NCBI GenBank assembly: GCA_017536555.1
Contig: JAFXHE010000012.1
Location: 1 to 41,417, forward strand
DNA length: 41,417 nt
Direction of reading: 5' to 3'
Origin: Alistipes sp.
GTDB lineage: Bacteria > Bacteroidota > Bacteroidia > Bacteroidales > Rikenellaceae
In this document: in pieces, positions 1-8,364 of the stretch
How the letters are laid out: each line of letters starts with the position of its first letter
Numbering within the stretch: position 1 is the first letter of the stretch
Notes under the pieces: generated by a model
Databases searched by the model: none
The model's input: the letters and a program-made list of their open reading frames with translations, nothing else
What the model was told of the DNA's origin: nothing
Position numbers and translations under genes: made by a program

Positions 1-5
1 ACACT

Positions 6-956
6 ATGGAGAACAACTACAAAAGAACCATCGCTGGCTCAGTAGGTGCTGGTATGGGTGCTATTTTCAATGCTTCAGGTCGTCGCTACTACATCTTGGA
101 GCACAAGACAGAGTCGGAGTTCCACCACCGCGGCGAGTCGCAGAAGATCATCGTCGACGAGATTGAGTTGGGTCGTGACGCTGCTTGTCAGGTACGCTTC
201 GGCGAGTCTTTCGAGACTGTGAGCCGTCGTCACGCTGCTATTGTACGTGATGGCGAGAACTGGAAGCTTATTCCGCTTTCACAGACAAATGCGACTATCG
301 TGAATGGTCAGCCTGTAAACGGCGAGTGGCACCTTAACTCGGGTGATGAGATTCGTCTCTCTTCAAACGGCCCCGTGCTCGGATTTATCGTTCCGCAGGG
401 CGCACAGAGTATGGTTAAGAGCATAGGTCTTACAGAGCGTATGAACCTCTTCCGCAAGCAGGCTCTCGCTCCTTACAAGCGCGCTATCCTTATCTTGGCT
501 ATCATCCTCGTTTTGGCTATCGCTGGTCTTGTTGCTTGGAACATCTATCAGGCACAGCAGTTCGACAAGGAGTTGGCAGAGAAGCAGCAGCAGATTGAGC
601 TCGTACAGAGCAACCTTGAGGAGAGCGACTTGCTCATAAACGAACTCAACGAGGAGTTGGAGAAGAGCACATCGGCATCGGCTGCAGAGCGCGCACGTGT
701 TCAGAAGAGACTCGAGGAGGCACAGGCAGAGCGCGAGGCGTTGTTGAAGGAGGCTGCAGCCTTGCAGGCAGACTTGCAGGCAGCTGAACAGAGGGTAAAT
801 GACGCTACCAAGAGTGCCGACGAGACAAAGAAGATGGTCGATGACCTCAACCAGAAGATTGAGGAGAAGGAGGTTAAGGAGAATGAGGCACAGCAGGAGC
901 CCGACCTCAACGCTATCATCAACAAGAACAAGGCTACAAAGCCCGTATTAGAGTAA
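6..956 (+). CDS. Membrane-anchored FHA-domain protein with coiled coil
   Basis: FHA domains bind phosphothreonine peptides, so this is probably a reader of phosphorylation by the kinase encoded three genes downstream. Residues 54-128 form the FHA domain: GR at 56-57, the SRRHA strand at 73-77, N95 and NG at 100-101 match the conserved binding positions. A single hydrophobic segment at about 160-180 is followed by a long Glu/Gln/Ala-rich coiled coil (about 182-290). There is no signal peptide, so the FHA domain should be cytoplasmic and the coiled coil outside the inner membrane. The ATG lies five bases from the window edge, so its promoter and any upstream operon partner are not visible. The FHA assignment is firm; the partner is inferred from the neighbouring PP2C and kinase genes. 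Confidence 0.88.
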   Translation: MENNYKRTIAGSVGAGMGAIFNASGRRYYILEHKTESEFHHRGESQKIIVDEIELGRDAACQVRFGESFETVSRRHAAIVRDGENWKLIPLSQTNATIVNGQPVNGEWHLNSGDEIRLSSNGPVLGFIVPQGAQSMVKSIGLTERMNLFRKQALAPYKRAILILAIILVLAIAGLVAWNIYQAQQFDKELAEKQQQIELVQSNLEESDLLINELNEELEKSTSASAAERARVQKRLEEAQAEREALLKEAAALQADLQAAEQRVNDATKSADETKKMVDDLNQKIEEKEVKENEAQQEPDLNAIINKNKATKPVLE

Positions 957-1023
957 TGCGGATAACGCCTTAATGCAAAACATTTACAGAAACTAACAAT
1001 TTAACAATTAACATTTTACAACT

Positions 1024-1437
1024 ATGAAAAGAATTATCGCTATCGCTATTGCAGCGTTGTTCATCTTCGCAGGTGACGCTAATGCACAGTCTCGCAACGA
1101 CGTAATCGTACCTTACGAGCAGTTGGCTTTGGATGCTTCATTCAAGCAGTTCAAGAAGGCAAGCAAGGCTAACCAGATTGAGATTCTTAACTATCTCGTA
1201 GCACGCGCTAACGAGGAGTACCTCAAGTGCAAGAACATTGACGACTTGTACAACGTTAAGGAGGGTCTTAATATGATTAAGTTCTACAACAACGAGGCAA
1301 AGCAGAAGTCAATCTCTGTAACTAACGCTATTCGTAGACTTGACAACGAGATTACACAGACAGAGGCTGCTTACAAGAAGGAGACTGTAATCGAGAGCAA
1401 TAGAACAATCTACCAGAACAAGGGTCAGGAGTATTAA
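1024..1437 (+). CDS. Small exported protein of unknown function
   Basis: This is a 137-residue protein that I do not assign to a family. It begins with a clear Sec signal peptide (MKRIIAIAIAALFIFAGDANAQ; cleavage probably after the ANA-type motif near residue 21), and the mature part is charged and predicted mostly helical. It lies 67 nt after the FHA gene and before the PP2C gene, and a GC-rich hairpin follows its stop. The position suggests a periplasmic or surface component of the same signalling cluster, for example something that meets the extracytoplasmic tails of the neighbouring proteins, but that is inference. Codon use looks like the flanking genes. Confidence 0.75.
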   Translation: MKRIIAIAIAALFIFAGDANAQSRNDVIVPYEQLALDASFKQFKKASKANQIEILNYLVARANEEYLKCKNIDDLYNVKEGLNMIKFYNNEAKQKSISVTNAIRRLDNEITQTEAAYKKETVIESNRTIYQNKGQEY

Positions 1438-1468
1438 TCCACTGATCTACTTGTTTTAAACTATTTGA

Positions 1469-1500
1469 GGGGTGGCGCATAGCCGCCGCCCCTGTTTTAT
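1469..1500 (+). terminator. Hairpin terminator or attenuator inside the signalling cluster
   Basis: GGGGTGGCG (1469-1477) pairs with CGCCGCCCC (1484-1492) around a 6-nt loop, with one T-G wobble, followed by TGTTTTATTT. It sits 31 nt after the small exported gene and 25 nt before the phosphatase ATG. It may end the first transcript or only partly reduce read-through, because I see no clear TAnnTTTG promoter before the phosphatase. Confidence 0.7.
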
Positions 1501-1524
1501 TTAAGGACATCATCTTCACACATT

Positions 1525-3069
1525 ATGACCGATATTACCTTTAAACTTACTGCTGCAACAAACGTAGGACTTATACGTAGCAACAACGAAGATAACTTTA
1601 TTGTATGCCCTAACTTAGACTCAAAGAGTGCGTGGTTTGTGCCCGATACTCCCGACCAGACGTTGACACTATCGAAGAATGGTGCGCTGTTTGTCGTGGC
1701 TGACGGTATGGGTGGTATGAATGCTGGCGAGGTAGCATCGGCAATAGCGATTGAGACTGTGCAGGAGATGTTCTCACAGGATGACTATTCATCTATCATC
1801 AACGACGACAACAAGATATGTAAATATATGAAGAGGGTCGTCGAGAAGGCTGATCGCAACATCAAGGACCGCGTAAAGAGGGATAGCAGCACCGAGGGTA
1901 TGGGCACCACAATCGTTATGGGTTGGGTGATTGGCTGCCGTGTGCATATATGCTGGTGTGGCGATAGCCGTGCCTATCTGTTTAACCCGCAGGTGGGTCT
2001 TAAGCGTCTTTCGAAGGATCACTCATACGTGCAGCAGCTCGTAGACGAGGGTAAGCTCGATCCAGAGTTGGCATTCGACCATCCCAACAGCAACATCATC
2101 ACACGTAGCCTTGGCGACTCATCGCAGAAAGCGATGCCCGACTACATGTCACAGAGACTATCATCAGGAGATATCATCCTGCTATGCAGTGACGGTCTGT
2201 GTGGACTATGTGACGACCCAGAGATATTGGAGGTTATGAGTCAAGAGGCAGAGAGCATTGATGATGTCAAGAACAGGCTTATCACAGCGGCTCTCAACGC
2301 AGGTGGTCACGACAATGTAACACTCACGCTCTTCCAAGTAGTACACGCACCCGAGGCTACATCATTCGGTATGCAGACACACGCCGAGGGTCTCACCTCA
2401 AAGCGTAAGGAGACAGCGGCGAGCGTCGTGGCAGAGGAGCCTAAAGAGGTAGAGCCTAAAGATGACAGTAGCACACAGAGTGCCGAGATAGAGATGACAA
2501 GTGAGGTAGCAGATAAGAAGGTGGAGACACCCGACAACATAAACTCTACGTTGGAGCCCAAGAAAAAGCAAAAGCGCAGCAAGGGGCGTGGCTGCTTTAT
2601 CACCCTTGCAATACTTCTGATATTGGTGGCAGCAGCCTATATGTTGCGTGCCGAGCTACAGCCCATAGCAGAGAAGACGTGGGCAGAGTGCAAGAGCTGG
2701 GTTATGGAGAAGTTGCAGAGGGCAGAGGTGGCAGAACAAGCCGAGGAGGCTGTTGACGGCGACGATAGTAGCGTAGCAGAGACCGAGGAGGTTGCAGAGG
2801 GTGATAAGAGTAGAGTTGAGAGCGATGCCGCAGCAGAGCAGCCCGTAGAGGCAAAGCCCGCTAAAGCAAACACAGCCTCAAACAACGGCGAGAACACTCC
2901 CGCAGCACCCACCAAAGAGGAGAGTGCGCCCGCAGCTAAAACAGCTGCCGAGGAGAGTGCGCCCGTAGCTAAAACAGCTGCCGAGGAGAGTGCGCCCGCA
3001 CCCGAAACAGCACCCGAAACAGCACCCACAGCCGTGGAGAGTACATCTGCGGAGGTAGTGGCTGAATAG
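1525..3069 (+). CDS. Membrane-anchored PP2C-family Ser/Thr protein phosphatase
   Basis: This is a metal-dependent PPM/PP2C phosphatase, expected to remove phosphate from Ser/Thr residues modified by the adjacent kinase. The catalytic domain spans about residues 5-272: the NNED motif at 20-23, DGMGG at 60-64, GDSRA at 146-150, SDG at 222-224 and HDN at 262-264 supply the metal-binding aspartates. A basic linker (KKKQKRSKGRG) precedes one transmembrane segment at about 357-374. The remaining tail of about 140 residues is Ala/Glu/Pro-rich and should lie outside the inner membrane. The tail contains an 11-residue tandem repeat (EESAPAAKTAA type), seen as a 33-bp DNA repeat at 2917-2982 plus a partial third unit. 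The gene is followed after 63 nt by the kinase gene. The family call is secure; substrates are unknown. Confidence 0.93.
   Translation: MTDITFKLTAATNVGLIRSNNEDNFIVCPNLDSKSAWFVPDTPDQTLTLSKNGALFVVADGMGGMNAGEVASAIAIETVQEMFSQDDYSSIINDDNKICKYMKRVVEKADRNIKDRVKRDSSTEGMGTTIVMGWVIGCRVHICWCGDSRAYLFNPQVGLKRLSKDHSYVQQLVDEGKLDPELAFDHPNSNIITRSLGDSSQKAMPDYMSQRLSSGDIILLCSDGLCGLCDDPEILEVMSQEAESIDDVKNRLITAALNAGGHDNVTLTLFQVVHAPEATSFGMQTHAEGLTSKRKETAASVVAEEPKEVEPKDDSSTQSAEIEMTSEVADKKVETPDNINSTLEPKKKQKRSKGRGCFITLAILLILVAAAYMLRAELQPIAEKTWAECKSWVMEKLQRAEVAEQAEEAVDGDDSSVAETEEVAEGDKSRVESDAAAEQPVEAKPAKANTASNNGENTPAAPTKEESAPAAKTAAEESAPVAKTAAEESAPAPETAPETAPTAVESTSAEVVAE
2917..3003 (+). repeat. 33-bp coding tandem repeat in the phosphatase tail
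   Basis: Two near-identical 33-bp units (2917-2949 and 2950-2982) and a partial third encode EESAP(A/V)AKTAA. The first two differ at a single base (gcagct versus gtagct). In-frame units of this kind can change in number by slippage, which would alter the length of the extracytoplasmic tail. Confidence 0.85.
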
Positions 3070-3132
3070 CTACCACGGTGCAACAACACAAACAACACAC
3101 ACAACGGATAACAAAGAATAGAGATACTAAAT

Positions 3133-4962
3133 ATGCGATATTCCGAAGGTCAATTATTGGATGAACGCTACGAACTAAAGAGATTTATCGGTAGCGGAAG
3201 CTTTGGTGAGGTGTGGTTGGCTATAGATAGCCAGACCGATCTTGAGGTTGCCGTCAAGATATATGTATCAATGGATGATCAGGGTCTCGACGACTTTAAG
3301 AAGGAGTTTAAGTTGTCGTTTAACCTCAACCATACCAACCTACTACACGCCAACTATCTCGGTGTAAACTCACAAGATAGTCGTCCATACTTGGTTATGC
3401 CCTTCTGCCCCGATGGCTCGGCGAGCAAGCGCGCAGGAAAGATGCCCGAGAAGGAGCTATGGCGATTTATCCGCGACGTAGCATCAGGCTTGGCATACCT
3501 ACACGAGCAAGACCCACCTATCATACACCAAGACATCAAGCCCGACAACATCCTTATACTTAAGTCTGGCGGCTATGTCATCACCGACTTTGGTATCAGC
3601 AAGCAGCTAAAGAGCTCGTTGCGAAGGAGTGCTATGCAGCAGCTCAACTCGACAGGCTCAATAGCATATATGGGCCCCGAGCGTTTCAGCAAGCAATATC
3701 AGGCTATCAAGGCGAGTGATATATGGTCGTTGGGTGTCACCATCTATGAGCTTATTATGGATGATATGCCCTTCAATGGTATGGGTGGTAATTTGCAGAA
3801 GCACGGTGCCGAGATTCCCGATCTTCCAGAGGAGTTCTCGGAGAATATGACCATCATCTTCACATCGTGCTTGGCTCTTGAGCCGTGGAACCGTCCCTCG
3901 GCACGTCAGGTGGCAGAGTTTGCTGCGAAGTGCTACGCTGGCGAGACCCCAAAGATTACGTGGAACTATGTGCCACCAACCGAGACTCCCGAGATAATAC
4001 CAACACCGCCCGTAACACCTCCAGCGACAGAGGCGGAGACAGAGGTAAAGACGGAGGTAAAGACGGAGACAAAGACGGAGACGGAGAAAGAGAAGCCGAG
4101 CAACGACACCAAGACATCAGGTAGCGGTGCAGAGGTCGTTGGCACAATCGTATCAGATGGCGACACAGAGGTTAAGGACACGGAGTCGTCTGGTGGCGGT
4201 GCGCAGCCAAATATTGGCACAAGCACCATACCCATAAGCAGCGTTACAGGTGGAACAAGCTCTAATCAGCCAGTGACACCCGTAGAGACGGAGGAGCAAC
4301 GTAAAAAAATCCCGAACCCTGTATTCAGCTCAAATGACTACAAGGTTACTAACAGCTCAAAGAGTGGAAATAGGCTTGTGTGGTTAATTCCTCTGTTGCT
4401 AATAGCACTTGGCGGTTTAGGATTTCTGGCATACACTATGCTTGCAGGCGACAAAGCCGAGGTTAAGCCCGAGATAGCAGAGATAGCGAAAACGCCAGAG
4501 CCAAAGGTTGAGACACCCGCAGCAGCCGTCGAGGAGAAGGCTACGGAGGTAGAGCCGAAACCCGCAGAGGAGGTAAAGCCAGCCGTAGAGCAACAGAAAA
4601 CTGTTGTGGAGACAAAGCCCGCAGCCGAGCAGCCCAAGCCTGCGGAGAACGTGGTTGCGCCAACCAAGACCGAGAAGCCTACTCTTACCGATAATAAGCC
4701 CGCCGAGGAGCCTAAAAAGGTGGAGAGACTGAGTAAACAATTCATAAAGAATTATTTGATATATGGAAACATAGCCGACAGGCAAAAAATAAATGATAGT
4801 TTTGCTCCAACAGGATCTAACATCTATTTTGAAAATGATAGACTTAGTGCTCGCAATATAGATATGTTAAGGAACGAACTTAATGATGTGAACGATTTTG
4901 ACGTAGAGGTTGCATACAATAATAATAATCAAATTACACTCATTCGTGTTATCCCTCTATAA
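3133..4962 (+). CDS. Transmembrane Ser/Thr protein kinase (Hanks type)
   Basis: This is a eukaryotic-like kinase expected to phosphorylate Ser/Thr on cytoplasmic targets. The kinase domain spans about residues 13-268: glycine loop GSGSFG (20-25), VAVK with catalytic lysine K42, HQDIKPDN (132-139) with catalytic D134, DFG (152-154), a GPER in place of APE (181-184), and DIWSLG (196-201). The usual HRD arginine is Gln133, so activation may not depend on activation-loop phosphorylation in the standard way. A Thr/Glu/Lys-rich linker (about 280-410) leads to one transmembrane segment (415-437), a Pro/Glu/Lys/Ala-rich stretch, and a C-terminal domain of about 75 residues that I do not recognise. 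DNA for that last domain is much more AT-rich (20 G+C of 60 at 4861-4920) than the linker (34 of 60 at 4021-4080). It ends the cluster at a strong terminator. Confidence 0.93.
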   Translation: MRYSEGQLLDERYELKRFIGSGSFGEVWLAIDSQTDLEVAVKIYVSMDDQGLDDFKKEFKLSFNLNHTNLLHANYLGVNSQDSRPYLVMPFCPDGSASKRAGKMPEKELWRFIRDVASGLAYLHEQDPPIIHQDIKPDNILILKSGGYVITDFGISKQLKSSLRRSAMQQLNSTGSIAYMGPERFSKQYQAIKASDIWSLGVTIYELIMDDMPFNGMGGNLQKHGAEIPDLPEEFSENMTIIFTSCLALEPWNRPSARQVAEFAAKCYAGETPKITWNYVPPTETPEIIPTPPVTPPATEAETEVKTEVKTETKTETEKEKPSNDTKTSGSGAEVVGTIVSDGDTEVKDTESSGGGAQPNIGTSTIPISSVTGGTSSNQPVTPVETEEQRKKIPNPVFSSNDYKVTNSSKSGNRLVWLIPLLLIALGGLGFLAYTMLAGDKAEVKPEIAEIAKTPEPKVETPAAAVEEKATEVEPKPAEEVKPAVEQQKTVVETKPAAEQPKPAENVVAPTKTEKPTLTDNKPAEEPKKVERLSKQFIKNYLIYGNIADRQKINDSFAPTGSNIYFENDRLSARNIDMLRNELNDVNDFDVEVAYNNNNQITLIRVIPL

Positions 4963-4990
4963 GTTAGACATACTATCCACCACAAACAGT

Positions 4991-5024
4991 AAGCCCTCGA
5001 GAGTGTTCTCGAGGGCTTCTGTTT
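4991..5024. terminator. Bidirectional terminator between kinase and C10 peptidase genes
   Basis: A perfect 12-bp stem, AAGCCCTCGAGA (4991-5002) with TCTCGAGGGCTT (5007-5018), closes a 4-nt loop and is followed by CTGTTTTC. It lies between two convergent genes (kinase ending 4962, peptidase ending 5064), so it can serve both strands. Confidence 0.88.
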
Positions 5025-5063
5025 TCATCAATGCGGCGTGTTGCGCTAATGCCACAAGTACAA

Positions 5064-6821
5064 CTACAAGCGTATCACAAGATTATAGCTCTCGCCGCCA
5101 GAGGTGAGGCTCAAGGTATAGCTACCTGCGTTATACTCCGACATATCTACACCAACAGATGAGTGCGCCTCAATGCTACCCGATGCCACCTGCATAATAC
5201 CACTTGTGATTGTGTAGTTAAGCGCGATGGGAGCACCCAGCGTAAGGGTCTTGGTCACATTTGAGTACTTCAGGTTCAGCTTCTCGGCAATATCGGCAGC
5301 CGATGACTTTATAACAATCTCGCTCACGCACGTATCGTCGCTTGTACGCGCCCACGACCACTCCGTAGCACCATCAGCCATATAATAGATGCGCAGACGG
5401 TCGCCATTGGCGACATCCGTGTTTATAGTAACACTGGGTGTTGCATACTCATTATAATTTGGTTTAATAGTTACAGTTTTTGTATAAAGCTCCTGCTTGA
5501 CACTACCGCTCTTATCGCACAAAACCAGGGCTACCTTACCTGTAAAGTTCTCATAACCAGTGTTCCTTATTCCACCGATTTTGCAGGTAAAGGTTGTGCC
5601 ATTGCTATACTCCGTAGCACTCGAGATTATGCCCTTGTAGATCGGCACAAAGTTGCCATAAGCATCATACGAGCCCAATGCTATCAACTGCAAATCGCCA
5701 CGATAGACGGTTGTTCCTGCGGGGTCGGGCTCAAGATAGCAGATAGCCGCCTGCTCCTTATAGAACTCAATATCGGGGAGCTTGAAGTAGCCATTACCCA
5801 AGCCATCCCAGCCGAAGTTTACACTAAAATAGTATTTCGAGGTATAGCCGTCGATGATAAATGCGTGACCACCAGCATCACTACTTCCTCGGAAGATTGT
5901 GGGGCCATACTTATCGAGATTCTCCTTAAGCACAGCGTTCCACTCCTTATCGGTATAGTCTCCGCGCGAGACGCTCATAGTCGCCTTGCTATAACCGAAA
6001 TATTTGCTCAAAGCCTGCGGTATAGCTGTGTGGAATGAGCCAGACTCGGCAGGTGAGTACTGCATCTGCACGGCTGTGCCCATATCATACATCAGCGCAG
6101 CAACGGCACTGCCCTGTGCTGACGTATAACCTTCGTTATAGCTTAACGGCATATTGTCATAGTCGTATGTGCGTCCGAGCGTATTTGCCGCAATGGTCTT
6201 TGTTGAGCCATTCAGTGTGTAGCTATATGACGGTATAGTGCCGACACCCTTTTCGGGGTATCGGTGGTAGCGCGCAATAATAGCCATTGCCGTAGCCACA
6301 CAGCCCGTAACAGATTGCGAGCCACTATACACGGGAGCCTCACCATTAAAGGGGGCATTCTGACCCCACTGCGCTGTGACATACTTCTTAACGACACTGC
6401 CTATTGCAGCATCGTCGGCACGCGTAACAGGCTTTGCCACACGGCGCGATGCCGACACCTGCTTGCCCCACGCAGCGAGGATTGCACGTGTCGCCTCTGC
6501 CATATTATTCACATCAATACTATTCTCAAACGAGTAGGCGACGATAGGTGCTACGGTATCATCACCCGCAATAACGACAAAGCCCTTTGCATCGGTAGGC
6601 TCATAGATATAGAGCATAGCGAGGTCTACGTCCGTGGCTGCTACACCCGCCTCGATGTCGTCGCCAGCCCACGCGAGGGCAACATCCGTAGAAGAGCTGC
6701 GCGTGGCATTCTGCATAAAGAAGCTCTTTGCAATCTCGCGTGCACGCTGCTCTCCAATGGGCGAGCCATATACGAGTGCCGAGATAGAGATAAACGCTAA
6801 AAGTAGAAGTATCTTTTTCAT
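5064..6821 (-). CDS. Secreted C10-family (streptopain-like) cysteine peptidase
   Basis: C10 peptidases are papain-fold secreted proteases made as inactive pro-enzymes. I choose the ATG at 6821 (585 aa, MKKILLLL...) because the in-frame upstream start would be a TTG touching the previous stop codon. A signal peptide covers about residues 1-20, followed by an inhibitory-type prodomain to about 140. The catalytic cysteine is C174 in SVTGCVATAMA, and the catalytic histidine is H319 in AGGHAFIIDGY; NFGWDG follows at about 335-340. After the protease, beta-rich domains end in DMSEYNAGSYTLSL...NLVIRL, which resembles a type A secretion-system IX sorting domain. It starts 12 nt after a fimbrillin-like gene, so the two are co-transcribed. 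The protease call is firm; secretion by T9SS is inferred. Confidence 0.92.
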   Translation of the reverse strand: MKKILLLLAFISISALVYGSPIGEQRAREIAKSFFMQNATRSSSTDVALAWAGDDIEAGVAATDVDLAMLYIYEPTDAKGFVVIAGDDTVAPIVAYSFENSIDVNNMAEATRAILAAWGKQVSASRRVAKPVTRADDAAIGSVVKKYVTAQWGQNAPFNGEAPVYSGSQSVTGCVATAMAIIARYHRYPEKGVGTIPSYSYTLNGSTKTIAANTLGRTYDYDNMPLSYNEGYTSAQGSAVAALMYDMGTAVQMQYSPAESGSFHTAIPQALSKYFGYSKATMSVSRGDYTDKEWNAVLKENLDKYGPTIFRGSSDAGGHAFIIDGYTSKYYFSVNFGWDGLGNGYFKLPDIEFYKEQAAICYLEPDPAGTTVYRGDLQLIALGSYDAYGNFVPIYKGIISSATEYSNGTTFTCKIGGIRNTGYENFTGKVALVLCDKSGSVKQELYTKTVTIKPNYNEYATPSVTINTDVANGDRLRIYYMADGATEWSWARTSDDTCVSEIVIKSSAADIAEKLNLKYSNVTKTLTLGAPIALNYTITSGIMQVASGSIEAHSSVGVDMSEYNAGSYTLSLTSGGESYNLVIRL

Positions 6822-6833
6822 TGTTCGATGCAA

Positions 6834-7943
6834 TTAAAAGTTTGACAAATCAATCTCGGTAACACCGCTACAACTCTCAAGCTCGACAGCCGTTGCGCCA
6901 AGTGTAACAACCTCGATAACGTGCGTAGCCGCGCCATCGGTGTATGTGTACTCGTCATACTCGCCAAATGGCGACATATAGCCATCACCCCAATATATCT
7001 CACCCGACAGCGAGGATGCTCCATACATAATAGGTGCTGCGACAACAGAGCCTGCGTGGTATATCTTAACTCGCTGCCACTCAACCTCGCCGCCAGTGTC
7101 AATATTCGCCATAGGCAGTATAGTGTTGCGCTTAATCGTTACACTCTTCGAGGTAGACTTGGGATAGATTGTCTCGTCGGTAAAGTTTACCGAAATAGAG
7201 ATACCCTGCTCAAATGTACATACAGGCATCACAACGTAGAAATAGGTGGGCCTGTTTGTTAGCTGCACGCCACCATCACACTCAATAGTGATAGATGTCG
7301 ATTGGTCGCTGTTCCAACCCAACGAGGAAAAGTCCGACAGGTACTTATAGATACCCGCAAGCACCTCGCTGCCATTGCCTGAAATCTCGATGCTGTCGAC
7401 AACCTTACTACCAGTAAGGCTCAAGCGCAAGTAGCCAAAGACATTCTTAAACGAGAAGTTCGTGCCATCGGCACTTGTGCCAAGCATTGTATTTGTGGTA
7501 AGACCGTAGCTGCCCGACATATAGTTCTGCGTAGCTGGCAGCTGCGTATAGAAGACAGGTGTGCCCTTACCATCGTTGAGCCAACCATAAGTGGTTGAGT
7601 GATTATACATTGCATAATACTTGTCATACTTAACTCTTGTGTCGATGCCAGAGTATGAGCCTACATAGGAAAAACTACCCGATCTATCGCCCGTCTTACC
7701 GTTAAACTCCCATAGATCCATCGTCGGGTTACCAGCGTTATCGCTGCCGTAGCGAATTATCCTATCGCCCGCAGTCCACACAGTCTGCACCTTATCGTTG
7801 AGCTGGACACGTGTGTCATCCTCCTCAATGGTGGCATATATAAGCTCGCCACCCGCCTTGTCTAACTCATTAAGTGAGGCAACATCCTCGGTACACGCCA
7901 CACAAAATGCAGCAAACAAGCACCATACTAAAACTTTTTTCAT
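6834..7943 (-). CDS. Fimbrillin-like surface lipoprotein, possibly C-terminally truncated
   Basis: This 369-residue protein has a lipoprotein signal ending in FCVAC (Cys17). Its body resembles Bacteroidales fimbrillin-family (Mfa-like) lipoproteins: an early DDTRVQLNDKVQTVWTAGDR segment, then KNVFGYLRLSLTG, then a PTYFYVVMPV strand. The C-terminal 85 residues look like a separate module (IYWGDG...), and the final GVTEIDLSNF matches the opening of a BspA/DUF285-type repeat that stops after a few residues. That suggests a lost repeat domain, although a natural end cannot be excluded. It is the first gene of a two-gene operon with the C10 peptidase. Its function as a pilus subunit or adhesin is inferred from the family only. 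Confidence 0.72.
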   Translation of the reverse strand: MKKVLVWCLFAAFCVACTEDVASLNELDKAGGELIYATIEEDDTRVQLNDKVQTVWTAGDRIIRYGSDNAGNPTMDLWEFNGKTGDRSGSFSYVGSYSGIDTRVKYDKYYAMYNHSTTYGWLNDGKGTPVFYTQLPATQNYMSGSYGLTTNTMLGTSADGTNFSFKNVFGYLRLSLTGSKVVDSIEISGNGSEVLAGIYKYLSDFSSLGWNSDQSTSITIECDGGVQLTNRPTYFYVVMPVCTFEQGISISVNFTDETIYPKSTSKSVTIKRNTILPMANIDTGGEVEWQRVKIYHAGSVVAAPIMYGASSLSGEIYWGDGYMSPFGEYDEYTYTDGAATHVIEVVTLGATAVELESCSGVTEIDLSNF

Positions 7944-8116
7944 ATCTTTATATTAATTTATCTCTATCCTGACTTTACCAAAATATGTGGGCAATCGAAA
8001 AATGCGCCACAACACAAGGACAAGCATAGCCCTCGCAATCTCCTATTCACATATTTTGTGGTTATCGAATCAAGGTGTGAATGTGTAAAAAATGCCAACA
8101 CTCACGCAATTATATA

Positions 8117-8146
8117 CAAAGTTACGAAAAATTATCAAATAACAAA
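8117..8146 (-). promoter_or_regulatory. Bacteroidetes-type promoter for the fimbrillin/C10 operon
   Basis: On the minus strand, TTTG (8146-8143) is separated by 18 nt from TAACTTTG (8124-8117), matching the -33/-7 consensus. Transcription would start near 8112, giving a leader of roughly 170 nt before the ATG at 7943. Confidence 0.75.
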
Positions 8147-8170
8147 ACAAAAACAGATATGTTTTAGAGA

Positions 8171-8220
8171 GTTAGGCTATATTTACAGTATAAGAGTTAG
8201 GCTATATTTAGAGTATATAT
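8171..8220. repeat. Two 25-bp tandem repeats upstream of the fimbrillin promoter
   Basis: Units 8171-8195 and 8196-8220 both begin GTTAGGCTATATTTA and then share AGTATA after one substitution. They lie 25-75 bp upstream of the TTTG box of the fimbrillin/C10 promoter and just beyond the terminator of the restriction-modification operon. The position suits a regulator-binding site. Confidence 0.8.
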
Positions 8221-8271
8221 AAAAAAAGCAACCCGAGAAGGTTATACGTATATCGTATATCCCTCTCGGGT
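8221..8271 (-). terminator. Terminator of the restriction-modification operon
   Basis: ACCCGAGAAGG (8231-8241) pairs with CCCTCTCGGGT (8261-8271) with one mismatch; the loop is itself partly palindromic (atacgtat). On the minus strand the stem is followed by TTGC and seven Ts (8227-8221). It lies about 95 nt after the stop of the DpnA-type methylase gene. Confidence 0.82.
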
Positions 8272-8319
8272 ATAATGTATTTGGTTTTATGTGCCTGTAA
8301 CGCCTATTTCGCAACATTA

Positions 8320-8339
8320 GGTTCCGTATAGGTTCAACA
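8320..8339. repeat. Left copy of a 20-bp direct repeat flanking the restriction-modification island
   Basis: GGTTCCGTATAGGTTCAACA here matches the right copy at 11044-11063 at 18 of 20 positions, in the same orientation. The pair brackets the AT-rich restriction-modification genes and could mark an old insertion or recombination. Confidence 0.6.
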
Positions 8340-8364
8340 CTTTTGTCGCACTTTGTCGTAATGG

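Noticed and set aside
3956-4235. Several open frames antisense to or shifted within the kinase linker (for example runs of SLSPS or KDGDKDG)
   Set aside because: They are frame shadows of the repetitive Thr/Glu/Lys-rich linker; the kinase frame has clear domain structure on both sides.
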